Below are positions 6,992 to 15,105 of a DNA stretch of 64,000 nucleotides, in pieces. The stretch is taken from NCBI GenBank assembly GCA_964004625.1, contig CAXFOB010000019.1, positions 16,065 to 80,064 on the forward strand, written 5' to 3'. The DNA comes from GCA-002697625 sp002697625. GTDB taxonomy: Bacteria > Bacteroidota > Bacteroidia > Flavobacteriales > BACL11. Within the stretch, counting starts at the first letter, position 1; each line of letters begins with the position of its first letter. Position numbers and translations under genes: made by a program. The notes below the pieces were generated by a model. That model had not been told where the DNA came from and searched no databases. It saw nothing but the letters and a program-made list of their open reading frames with translations.

Positions 6992-8456
6992 TTTTTAATA
7001 TCGTAAACTCAATTCTTCTATCTCTCTCATCTCCATATTTTTCTTGTCTGGAACCATATCCTACACATGTAATATTGGTCATATCTAACCCATTATTTTT
7101 CAAATAATTATAAATTCTCTCCGCTCGTAATGTTGAAATATTATCATTCAGAAAATCGTCACCAGTTCCTCTGTCTGCATGTCCTCCAATCTCAATTTTC
7201 ATATTTTCTTCAGATTTTAGAATTAATAAGATATCATTTAAAACTTTCTTATCTGAAGGACTAATTATTGAACTATTTTTCTGGAAATTAACTTGATAGG
7301 AGATATTTATAATGTTAAATTCAATCCTTCTATTTTCAGCATGCTTCTCTTTTGAACACCATACGTCATCTATACATTCATTCTTTGGGATTTCTTCTCC
7401 ATATCCTTTATAAGTTAATTGAGAAGTATCTACACCTTGTAAAACTAAATAATCCAGTACATTTTTAGCTCTTTTTCCTGAAAGTTGAAGATTGTATTCC
7501 TTAGTTCCTTTTGTATCTGTATGTCCTGCAACTTCAATATTCAAATAATTATTCTCCTTTAACATAGCCGCATACTCATCTAAAAAAGTAGATACTGATG
7601 GTGGTAAATCAGAAATATTTGAAGGAAATAGAACTGTTATATTTAAGGATTTTAATTCATCATTATTATTCTGAACCAAAACCAGATCATTAGATCTTTC
7701 ATCTTCATAACAGGGACAAATTGCCTCCTTTATTTCTCTTGGTATTTTATATTTATCCAAAGGTTCAAAATCTCTAATTGCATTTCGTATTCTATCATAT
7801 CCTCTAGTCCAATTATCAGCACAATCTTCCCAATAATGAAGAGCTGTTTCAGTTGAAAATCCGCAGAATTGTTTTAATAAGACTGCAGACACAAAACCAG
7901 ATTGATGCCATCCATTCCAACAATGCAGATACACGGGACCAATTTCTTTATTCATAATTGAATTGTAACTAAACATTAAAATACTATCTAATTCAGAAGA
8001 TGTATTTCCTCCTAACTGAAAATATTGGAGAGTATCAGTATTTTTTTTATGAGTAAGAAAACTAGGCGCTGTTTCAAAATTCTCTACATACAAATATACT
8101 GACTTGGAGAATCCATTTTCTAATAAATTTTGTAATCCATCCATAGGTAATGGGTTCTTATTACTCCTTTTATTTGTTCTATGATAATAATTATTCCCCC
8201 CCCCTCTATAAGCCACTCCATGTAATATTACTCTAAAGTTTCTTGTACCATACAAATCTTCAAATCCATTTCCTTGATTATCGGTAATCTTATCCTGAAC
8301 ACAATTAGCTTTGTATTTACTTTTATAGTGATTGTATTTCTCTAACAAAGGACTAATGCTATCCTGATAAATTGTATCTCGATATATGGTGGAGTCTTGA
8401 GAGTAAGATATGAAATAGAAAGATAATAAACAAAATGAAAGAATTTTTTTAAACAT
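6984..8456 (-). CDS. Secreted phosphatase-like domain fused to two OmpA domains
   Basis: I place the start at ATG 8456, giving 490 residues. A TTG 10 codons upstream lies inside a consensus promoter box, and the ATG start yields a signal peptide (MFKKILSFCLLSFYFISYSQ). Residues about 70-235 resemble a dual-specificity/tyrosine phosphatase: the loop HCWNGWHQSG (178-187) keeps the nucleophilic Cys of CX5R but has Gln where the Arg should be. Two OmpA peptidoglycan-binding domains follow (about 270-380 with VAGHTDTKGTKEYN, and 385-490 with IGGHADRGTGDDF). The protein is probably periplasmic or outer-membrane associated and wall bound. Three Gly codons at 8196-8204 are all GGG. It shares an operon with the CotH-kinase gene. 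Confidence 0.75.
   Translation of the reverse strand: MFKKILSFCLLSFYFISYSQDSTIYRDTIYQDSISPLLEKYNHYKSKYKANCVQDKITDNQGNGFEDLYGTRNFRVILHGVAYRGGGNNYYHRTNKRSNKNPLPMDGLQNLLENGFSKSVYLYVENFETAPSFLTHKKNTDTLQYFQLGGNTSSELDSILMFSYNSIMNKEIGPVYLHCWNGWHQSGFVSAVLLKQFCGFSTETALHYWEDCADNWTRGYDRIRNAIRDFEPLDKYKIPREIKEAICPCYEDERSNDLVLVQNNNDELKSLNITVLFPSNISDLPPSVSTFLDEYAAMLKENNYLNIEVAGHTDTKGTKEYNLQLSGKRAKNVLDYLVLQGVDTSQLTYKGYGEEIPKNECIDDVWCSKEKHAENRRIEFNIINISYQVNFQKNSSIISPSDKKVLNDILLILKSEENMKIEIGGHADRGTGDDFLNDNISTLRAERIYNYLKNNGLDMTNITCVGYGSRQEKYGDERDRRIEFTILKNE
8196..8204 (-). repeat. Nine-base G tract inside the phosphatase-like/OmpA gene
   Basis: The coding strand has nine consecutive G residues encoding Gly-Gly-Gly (R-GGG-NN) near residue 85. 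It is the longest G/C homopolymer I saw in the window, in a genome that normally uses GGA or GGT for Gly. Gain or loss of one base would shift the frame upstream of the phosphatase-like loop and both OmpA domains. Confidence 0.9.
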
Positions 8457-8483
8457 AGGATATGATATTAAATTGGATAAATA

Positions 8484-8491
8484 CAAAATTA
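8484..8491 (-). promoter_or_regulatory. Promoter -7 box for the OmpA/CotH unit
   Basis: The minus strand reads TAATTTTG, matching TAnnTTTG, with the ATG 28 bases downstream at 8456. It overlaps the TTG that would otherwise extend the reading frame, which argues for the ATG start. Confidence 0.5.
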
Positions 8492-8647
8492 ATATTTAAA
8501 CTATTTATTATTATCAAGATTATTGACTCTTTAAATAGTTTACTAACATCTAATTCTTAATTACTTACAAATGATCTAAATAAAACAAAATATTATAAAA
8601 GTATATTTACAATTAAATTAAGAAGTTTATATACTAAATAAAAAAAT

Positions 8648-8722
8648 ATGAATTTTAAGATATCAAATTATATTGCTGAGATAATAATAATTACTATTGT
8701 AACAATAGTATTTGCATACTAA
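8648..8722 (+). CDS. Possible 24-residue hydrophobic peptide
   Basis: ATG to TAA encodes MNFKISNYIAEIIIITIVTIVFAY. A short polar start is followed by about 15 residues of uninterrupted hydrophobic character, enough for one membrane helix. A TATATTTA promoter-like box (8602-8609) lies 38 bases upstream. A perfect 36-base palindrome starts two bases after the stop, so the frame has the outline of a complete small transcription unit. Small single-helix peptides include type I toxins and membrane regulators, but I do not recognise this one and a chance AT-rich frame cannot be excluded. Confidence 0.4.
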   Translation: MNFKISNYIAEIIIITIVTIVFAY

Positions 8723-8724
8723 TA

Positions 8725-8760
8725 ATCAAACCCTTGTAATCTAGATTACAAGGGTTTGAT
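8725..8760. terminator. Perfect 36-bp palindrome, probable bidirectional terminator
   Basis: The sequence from ATCAAACCC to GGGTTTGAT is a perfect inverted repeat centred between 8742 and 8743. It sits two bases after the 24-residue frame (plus strand) and three bases past the tRNA-Arg 3' end (minus strand). That position fits a shared terminator for two convergent units. There is no long T tract on either side. Confidence 0.7.
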
Positions 8761-8763
8761 AAG

Positions 8764-8837
8764 TGACTCTGGAGGGAGTCGAACCCCCAACCTCCTGATC
8801 CGTAGTCAGGTGCTCTATCCAGTTAAGCTACAGAGCC
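8764..8837 (-). tRNA. tRNA-Arg (anticodon ACG)
   Basis: The minus strand folds as a complete 74-nt cloverleaf. The acceptor stem is GGCTCTG/CAGAGTC with one G-T pair, and the discriminator is A. The anticodon arm is CCTGA-CTACGGA-TCAGG with anticodon ACG, and the T arm has GGTTCGACTCC. CCA is not encoded. The A34 position would be deaminated to inosine by TadA to read CGU/CGC/CGA. A consensus promoter box precedes it and the 36-bp palindrome follows it. Confidence 0.95.
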
Positions 8838-8848
8838 AAAAATGTCTG

Positions 8849-8856
8849 CAAAGATA
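8849..8856 (-). promoter_or_regulatory. Promoter -7 box for tRNA-Arg
   Basis: The minus strand reads TATCTTTG, matching TAnnTTTG, ending 11 bases before the mature tRNA 5' end. This gives the tRNA its own promoter downstream of the clpS gene. Confidence 0.5.
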
Positions 8857-8902
8857 TTGAATGCAATATAACACCTTACAAATAAACGGAAGAAATAAAA
8901 TT

Positions 8903-9172
8903 TTATTGAATCTCTAATTCAAGACCATATAAGGTAAGATCCTTTTTAAAGTTTAACAAATCCAAAAAAGTTCCTTGTTTTATTACACAAGATCCTTTGT
9001 AATGTGTAATAATAGCAGCTTGCTCTGCTTGTATTAGTGTATGATTACATACTAATACTAAACAATCTATAACATAATCAAAGTCATTTTCATTATCATT
9101 TAATAAAATTAAAGACTTTTGTTTTAAATCTGTCTTTTTTTTATGAGACCGGAATTCAGGTGAATAGTCCAT
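8903..9172 (-). CDS. clpS: ATP-dependent Clp protease adaptor ClpS
   Basis: The 89-residue protein contains the ClpS core: LILLNDNENDFDYVIDCLVLVCNH, then QAEQAAIITHYKGSCVIKQG. In known ClpS the Asn-Asp pair and the HY..G region build the pocket for destabilising N-terminal residues, delivering N-degron substrates to ClpA/ClpC. The N-terminal tail (about 20 residues, lysine rich) is the segment that enters the Clp ATPase. It is the last gene of the minus-strand operon, 10 bases after plsY. Confidence 0.88.
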   Translation of the reverse strand: MDYSPEFRSHKKKTDLKQKSLILLNDNENDFDYVIDCLVLVCNHTLIQAEQAAIITHYKGSCVIKQGTFLDLLNFKKDLTLYGLELEIQ

Positions 9173-9182
9173 AGTTAATTAA

Positions 9183-9836
9183 TTAGTTATTTTTACCAAA
9201 TTTAGCCTTATTTTCTTCTCCCCTAATTAATCTTTCAATATTTTTTTGATGAGTTATTAACGTTAAAAAAGGAACAAAGATTGAAAATATTTCTAATGAT
9301 GAGTTAACATCTTTATCTTCTAAAATAAAAAAAACGACAACTGGGAAAGCGAGAGATGCTAAAAGAGATCCTAATGACACGTACTTACTAACAAAAAACA
9401 CAATTGTAAATACCAATATAGAAGCTAACGCAGCTAATGGATTTAAACCAATTAATAATCCTAATAATGTAGCAATACCCTTACCTCCTCTAAATCCAGT
9501 GTAAATTGGAAATAGATGACCAACTACAGCGGTAATACCAAAAGCCAACTGTATCTCGAATTGAGCAGAGCTAACAGTATCAGTAAATGGATTGCAACCA
9601 TTAGACAAAAAAATGATGTAATTGACCGAAAGCCAACCTTTAAATACATCCATAAATAAGACGGGAATACCAGCACGTGGACCTAAAACTCTAAATGTAT
9701 TTGTTGCTCCAGCATTTCCGCTACCATATTCTCTTACATCCTTATTATAAAATCTTTTTCCAAACCAAACTGCTGATGGAAACGAACCCGTAAGGTAAGC
9801 GAGTACTAAGAAAAATATGTATTCTGGATTTAACAT
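9183..9836 (-). CDS. plsY: Acyl-phosphate:glycerol-3-phosphate acyltransferase PlsY
   Basis: The 217-residue integral membrane enzyme transfers an acyl group from acyl-phosphate to glycerol-3-phosphate, the first step of phospholipid synthesis. The PlsY signature loops are present: GSFPSAVWFGK near 17-27, GSGNAGATNTFRVLG near 38-52 (substrate binding), and GFRGGKGIATLLG near 118-130. Five or more hydrophobic helices alternate with them, as in known PlsY. It follows the 1482-residue gene after 23 bases and is probably co-transcribed with clpS. Confidence 0.92.
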   Translation of the reverse strand: MLNPEYIFFLVLAYLTGSFPSAVWFGKRFYNKDVREYGSGNAGATNTFRVLGPRAGIPVLFMDVFKGWLSVNYIIFLSNGCNPFTDTVSSAQFEIQLAFGITAVVGHLFPIYTGFRGGKGIATLLGLLIGLNPLAALASILVFTIVFFVSKYVSLGSLLASLAFPVVVFFILEDKDVNSSLEIFSIFVPFLTLITHQKNIERLIRGEENKAKFGKNN

Positions 9837-9859
9837 TTTTAAATCTGCGAATATAACAA

Positions 9860-12800
9860 TTAATCTATGTTTCTCATTTCCCTTTCAAACTGTTCCATTT
9901 TTTCTTCAGAACAATATACGTATCTATATGGAGATTTACCCTTTCCTTCATCTGCTCTCCTTTTTTTCGCCTTCATTTCTATTAGAATATTATTATAATC
10001 ATCATTTGTTGAATAAGAGAACATAACATTGTTTTTATATTCAAAGAAATACACATCTCCATACTCTGTTTTTAATAAAACATTTAACACATCATTCCCA
10101 TTCTTTTTACTTAATCTTACCCAACCATCCATTACAGAATTTAATTGTCTGTCATAAATATTTCCAACCCCTAGTTTTCCTTTATTAATATAAGCCTGAT
10201 GTTTGTCACTCCAAACTAAAGTTATATCAGTAAAACATAGTGTCTTATTCAATTCCTTTGGAAAATCTTTAAACTCATCCAAAGCTTCTATATCAATTAT
10301 TAATTCTTCAGATCTAGATTTCCCAACTATTCTAGAGAGAGTTCTACTATAAAACTCTCCAAAAATAAAATCGGTAACACCATAGGATTCATAGATGTTT
10401 TCTGCCATTAACGAAAGTGCATTTTTATTAAACATAAAATCTAACATCAAAAACATTTGCAATTCTGTTTTATTATTTTTAGCATCTCTATCCGCAAATC
10501 CTATACTCTTAACCTTTAATTGTCCATAATCTACATTTAAATCCATAACACCCTCTCCTGAAGATTTGCAATTATTCTCATTTATTGTAAAAATATTTTG
10601 AAGAGAATCACTTCCCTGCATTATAAAAGAAGAAGTTCTTTTGTCATAACTCAGATAAGTATTTGCACTAATAATTTCCACATCTATTGGTCTTTCTTTC
10701 ATACTTAAGAAAGAAGTATACATATGAGTAGAATCTAAATTCATCAGAATACCGGTCGCTAATTTATCTCCGTCCTTATTCCTTAAAACAGAATCTAATT
10801 TAAACTGAATTCTTTTAGGGTTAATTTCTGAGGAGAAACCTACCCACTCTTCCTTAATTAAATTACACTTATTAATCATCTTAAAGAATCCATTAAAAGT
10901 TAGAAGTCTATTTGAAGCAAGTAAATCTACACTGCCTTTAAATAAAAATTTAGAGCCAATTTTAAACGGATCAACATTATCTACTTCACCTTTTGCAATA
11001 GTCGAATTTTCATCATTTACTGAAATCTCACTAAAGAAAATATACTGCTCTTCACCAAGAGCATCCTTGTAGGTATAATCTCCACTAGCGGTATATTTTT
11101 TACCACCATCAATATTTACACTTGCATTAGAAAATTCATGATATTGAGTACTATTATTTGCAAGAATTCTTGCATTAGATATAGTAGGAATAAATGCATC
11201 TTTTTCCACAACAAAACCTTCATCTGATGGATAAATAGTTGCATCTGCTACTACAATCTCATTTACTCCAAATACATTTATAATATTATCCTTTAAATTG
11301 TAGGTAGATGTTTTTGCAATAAATGAAAGAGAATCTTGCATATGATGAACAGAAACAAATTTAGACCCTTTTGAACTTTCTTCCTGATCTCCAAGACTCA
11401 ACATTTCATTATCCATATCCCAATGCAATTTATCTATATAACAAATGTATTGATTAGCGGGAAGTTCTACATACGAACCTTTACCATTAGAGAAAAAATC
11501 TCCTGTTCTATTTTCCAGATCTATATGAGTTTTTAAGTCATTTGATTTAAATGATATCCCTCCTAAATCAGTAAAAACAGATAAGTCAGCCGTGTCGGCA
11601 GCAAACCAATTTGCATTATAGCTAAACAAGTTCGATTCCATTTCAGATTTTTCTAAATTCATTATACCTACACCAGTTAAACCTGTTGGTTTTAATACTA
11701 GATCTCCATCAAATGTAGCTTGTTTGTTATAAAAATTAAATGCAGTTTTAAGTTTATGAATTCTGTATTTATCATTATATGGCTCATACAAACCAAATGA
11801 TTCTGTATTATCAACCTGAGGAAACTCAATTCCTTGCTTAACCTCATTCAATTCAAATTCTTGAGTAAATAAAGCAGAAGAATCTGGAAAGAAATAAATC
11901 TCATTTGATTTTGTGTTAGATGTTAAATATTCAAGCTCCCCACTTCCTTTTAATCCTTCATTACTTAAATAAATTGTATTGTTATAAATTGCTTTACCTC
12001 CATATATTTTATATCCTTCAGAAGGAGTTTCCGTTTCAAAACCAAGAGAATAATCATCCATCATAGTTAATGTATCTTGGAATACTGGGAATATATCTGC
12101 AGATTCAAATTTGCCAGGAAATCTCAATCCTTTTCCTGAAAAACTCTCTAAACTATCAATTTCAAAAGTATCTAAATGAAATGAGAAATTTTCTCTATTG
12201 TATATACCTCCAAAAGTAGAAGGTCTATCGTAATAGGCATAGGAATCATCAAAACTTTTAAATATAGGATATTCGGGAAAACTATCTTTTCTGAGACCAG
12301 ATTTATTTGTAGGTTCGTCAATTCTTAAGTTCCCTGTTACTGCCTGTATTACTGTTCTAATTCTTACAAGTTTCTCGTTCCCATAATCATCTCTTTGTAC
12401 AGGCATAACAGGTACAGCAAGTTCTACTGAATCTATCTGATTTAAATCAATCTTAAAATCATCATACTTAAAGTTAAATTCTTTTCCGTACAATACGAAC
12501 CTACCTCTACCTGCCGAAATTCTTCCTGAAAAATCAAAATCTCTATTCTTTTTTACACATACTTTTCCATTGTATGGTTGAATATATACTTTCTGAGAAT
12601 CACTTAAAGACACTAGTTTCACCCCTTCAATATTTAAGTCTTTGGTATTAATATTTATAGCAGAGTTAATCACCATACCTTTGCCTGTAAACTTATTAAT
12701 TTTAGATTGAAAACGTATAACATCATAATCTCCTCTTTGAAGTCGAGCATCAATATAATTATTTAACTTTTCCTGCACTGTAACTCTATTGGTAGCAACA

Positions 12801-14308
12801 TTATAAAATAAAAAACCTTTATTAGCTAAATTCATTAAATAGGGTTGAATTTGTTCTAAAGGATATCCTGCAAAAGAAGCAAAAGCTGCAGAAGAAAAAT
12901 TTATTTTTCCAGTTTTTTGAACAAATTTATTTACTAACATTAAGGGGTTTATTTTATCTATCCCTCTTAAAGAATGATACATCTGATCGTTATAGGAAGA
13001 AACTGACTCAAAATTTACAGAAGAAACGGATGTAACAGGAAGGGATCCTAAATAAATATTATCTTCATCGATTTGCCATTCTAATAATTCCGAATCAATT
13101 GTAAGTTGATGGTAACTGTTATAAATAGGAGCACCTGAAACACCTTTTTTATCTCTATAAAGTTTTAATTTTCTTTCTGATTGATCATAAGTAAATTGAA
13201 GTGATGGATGGTAAATAGAGTCTTCATCAAAATAAATTTTTACAGCCGTAGAAGCAGAATAAATCACACTATTTTTAATACTAAACCTGCTAGAATTAGC
13301 TACTAATATATCTTTGCCATTCTTCTTGACAATAATTTTTGCAGAAGCATCCTTTCTTCCATCCGCTATAAACTCTCGCCCTCTTAATGTATACCCTCCT
13401 TTATAATCAACATCTGGTAAAACATCTTCCATGATTATGTTCTTCTTATAAGATTTAAAAACAGGAAAATGTTCCTTTACAGAGCCGGAAACTATTTTAT
13501 TTGAAAATTGACCAATTATTGGGAAATTGAATAAACTTCTATTGAAAAATTCAACCGAATCCGCTTTAAACTGAGACTCCCTTACATCAATATAATAATC
13601 AGATAAATTTGCATAAACTGAATCTGAAGACCAAGATCTTTCTTTCCAATCTACCCTTCCTTTACTACCTTGAAAAGTATTGCTTTGAATCCAATAGTTT
13701 CCGGTTGTATTATATATCTGAAATGCACCATTTCTATTACTACAATTTAAATCTAACAATGAATGAAACTCTATATAAGGAGTTCCCATATCATCTTTAA
13801 AACTAAAAGAATTCGCATCTACAGTCCATTTTATTGTTTTGCTGTTTCTTAATGTACTATTTGTTAAAAATGCAGAAGAAAACTCACAGAATTTCAATAG
13901 CTTTCTGGAACTAGAATTAAGAAGAATATTTTTAGATACAAGTAACCAATCTGAAAGTTTATTATTATGTGTCTCATCATTACTTATTTGAATCACAACT
14001 TTCAAAAAACTTCTAAAATAAGGAGATGGCTTCATCTTTGCCCCTAACATTAAATCTGATAAATCTCTTATACTTTTTTGATCAGAATTTTGAATAATTC
14101 CTTTCTTAAAAATTTTTGAAATTTGTTTAGATATCTGTTTGATTTCATCATTCTCAGACTTACCTAAATAGGTGTCTAATTCTTGTAGAAATACCTCTGT
14201 ATCTTCTGAAAATGTTATTATTTTTTGAGAATAAGATTGTAAAGAAAAACAAGCAATCAGAATTAAAAAAAGATTTCTTATTAATTTGTAAAATGTAATA
14301 AATTCCAT
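9860..14308 (-). CDS. Very large secreted beta-rich protein of unknown function
   Basis: The 1482-residue product begins with a short basic segment and hydrophobic core (LIRNLFLILIACFSLQSYSQ), a typical Sec signal peptide. The first 160 mature residues look helical (KQISKQISKIFKKG..., MLGAKMKPSPYFRSFLKVV). The rest is a long series of short beta-strand motifs with recurrent phrases such as ADGRKDASAKIIVKKNGKD, GRGRFVLYGKEFNF, GKAIYNNTIYLSNEGLKGSGE and KYTASGDYTYKDALGEEQY. The pattern loosely recalls elongated OstA/LptA- or AsmA-like beta scaffolds, but I cannot assign a family. There is no T9SS C-terminal domain. The start overlaps prmA by 28 bases. Confidence 0.75.
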   Translation of the reverse strand: MEFITFYKLIRNLFLILIACFSLQSYSQKIITFSEDTEVFLQELDTYLGKSENDEIKQISKQISKIFKKGIIQNSDQKSIRDLSDLMLGAKMKPSPYFRSFLKVVIQISNDETHNNKLSDWLLVSKNILLNSSSRKLLKFCEFSSAFLTNSTLRNSKTIKWTVDANSFSFKDDMGTPYIEFHSLLDLNCSNRNGAFQIYNTTGNYWIQSNTFQGSKGRVDWKERSWSSDSVYANLSDYYIDVRESQFKADSVEFFNRSLFNFPIIGQFSNKIVSGSVKEHFPVFKSYKKNIIMEDVLPDVDYKGGYTLRGREFIADGRKDASAKIIVKKNGKDILVANSSRFSIKNSVIYSASTAVKIYFDEDSIYHPSLQFTYDQSERKLKLYRDKKGVSGAPIYNSYHQLTIDSELLEWQIDEDNIYLGSLPVTSVSSVNFESVSSYNDQMYHSLRGIDKINPLMLVNKFVQKTGKINFSSAAFASFAGYPLEQIQPYLMNLANKGFLFYNVATNRVTVQEKLNNYIDARLQRGDYDVIRFQSKINKFTGKGMVINSAININTKDLNIEGVKLVSLSDSQKVYIQPYNGKVCVKKNRDFDFSGRISAGRGRFVLYGKEFNFKYDDFKIDLNQIDSVELAVPVMPVQRDDYGNEKLVRIRTVIQAVTGNLRIDEPTNKSGLRKDSFPEYPIFKSFDDSYAYYDRPSTFGGIYNRENFSFHLDTFEIDSLESFSGKGLRFPGKFESADIFPVFQDTLTMMDDYSLGFETETPSEGYKIYGGKAIYNNTIYLSNEGLKGSGELEYLTSNTKSNEIYFFPDSSALFTQEFELNEVKQGIEFPQVDNTESFGLYEPYNDKYRIHKLKTAFNFYNKQATFDGDLVLKPTGLTGVGIMNLEKSEMESNLFSYNANWFAADTADLSVFTDLGGISFKSNDLKTHIDLENRTGDFFSNGKGSYVELPANQYICYIDKLHWDMDNEMLSLGDQEESSKGSKFVSVHHMQDSLSFIAKTSTYNLKDNIINVFGVNEIVVADATIYPSDEGFVVEKDAFIPTISNARILANNSTQYHEFSNASVNIDGGKKYTASGDYTYKDALGEEQYIFFSEISVNDENSTIAKGEVDNVDPFKIGSKFLFKGSVDLLASNRLLTFNGFFKMINKCNLIKEEWVGFSSEINPKRIQFKLDSVLRNKDGDKLATGILMNLDSTHMYTSFLSMKERPIDVEIISANTYLSYDKRTSSFIMQGSDSLQNIFTINENNCKSSGEGVMDLNVDYGQLKVKSIGFADRDAKNNKTELQMFLMLDFMFNKNALSLMAENIYESYGVTDFIFGEFYSRTLSRIVGKSRSEELIIDIEALDEFKDFPKELNKTLCFTDITLVWSDKHQAYINKGKLGVGNIYDRQLNSVMDGWVRLSKKNGNDVLNVLLKTEYGDVYFFEYKNNVMFSYSTNDDYNNILIEMKAKKRRADEGKGKSPYRYVYCSEEKMEQFEREMRNID

Positions 14309-15105
14309 TTATTTTTATTTTTATGAGAATGAAAAGAAAGTCCTAAACTTTCAGCTTTTTCTCTAATTATTTCAACATCACTTAAAAGAAAACCACTTAA
14401 GAGAATATCAGATTTCTTATTCATTGCATCAATGTATTTATCTATATCTGACAGAATAATATTTCTATTAATATTTGCTAAAACAATATCAAATGTTCCA
14501 GTTATACTAATTACATCTCCTAACAAGAACTCAATTGATTCCACATTATTTAACTTAGCATTTTCTTTAGAATTATAATAAGACCATTCATCAATATCAA
14601 TCCCTAAAGTAGTTTCAGATCCTAACATTTTAGATAAAATTGCCAATACTCCCGTACCACAACCCATATCTAAAACTGATTTTCCTTTAAAATTCAAGGA
14701 AAACATCTCGTTCATCATTAAAAAAGTAGTTTCATGATGCCCTGTACCGAAAGACATTTTAGGAGTAATAATAATCTCATACTCACAATCTACTTTTTTA
14801 TGAAATTGAGCTCTGATAATACATTGTTCATTTATCTCTACCGGTTCAAAGCTTTCCTCCCATTTTGAATTCCAATTTTCTTGTTTTATATCTTTAATGG
14901 AATAATCAAAAGAAAATAAATTTTGTAATTCCGATAAAACTAAATTCAGTTTTTCTTTATTATAAAATTGTTCTTGTATGTAAGCATTTACCCCATCTTC
15001 TGTTTCTACATAACTTTCAAACTCTATTTCATTTAATTTAGCTACAATGATATCTGAAAGATAGTCTCTATCTAGTAGAAAAAATGACAATTCAATGTAC
15101 TTCAT
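14281..15105 (-). CDS. prmA: Ribosomal protein L11 methyltransferase PrmA
   Basis: The 274-residue protein has the PrmA layout: an N-terminal substrate-recognition domain (about 1-100) containing ENWNSKWEESFEPVEI, then a class I SAM methyltransferase fold. The catalytic-domain landmarks are PKMSFGTGHHETT, VLDMGCGTGVLAI (SAM loop), GIDIDEWSYYNSKENA and ANINRNIIL. It methylates lysines and the N-terminus of ribosomal protein L11 in the cytoplasm. Its ATG shares one base with the tpiA stop (TAATG), implying translational coupling. Confidence 0.92.
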   Translation of the reverse strand: MKYIELSFFLLDRDYLSDIIVAKLNEIEFESYVETEDGVNAYIQEQFYNKEKLNLVLSELQNLFSFDYSIKDIKQENWNSKWEESFEPVEINEQCIIRAQFHKKVDCEYEIIITPKMSFGTGHHETTFLMMNEMFSLNFKGKSVLDMGCGTGVLAILSKMLGSETTLGIDIDEWSYYNSKENAKLNNVESIEFLLGDVISITGTFDIVLANINRNIILSDIDKYIDAMNKKSDILLSGFLLSDVEIIREKAESLGLSFHSHKNKNKWNLLHFTN

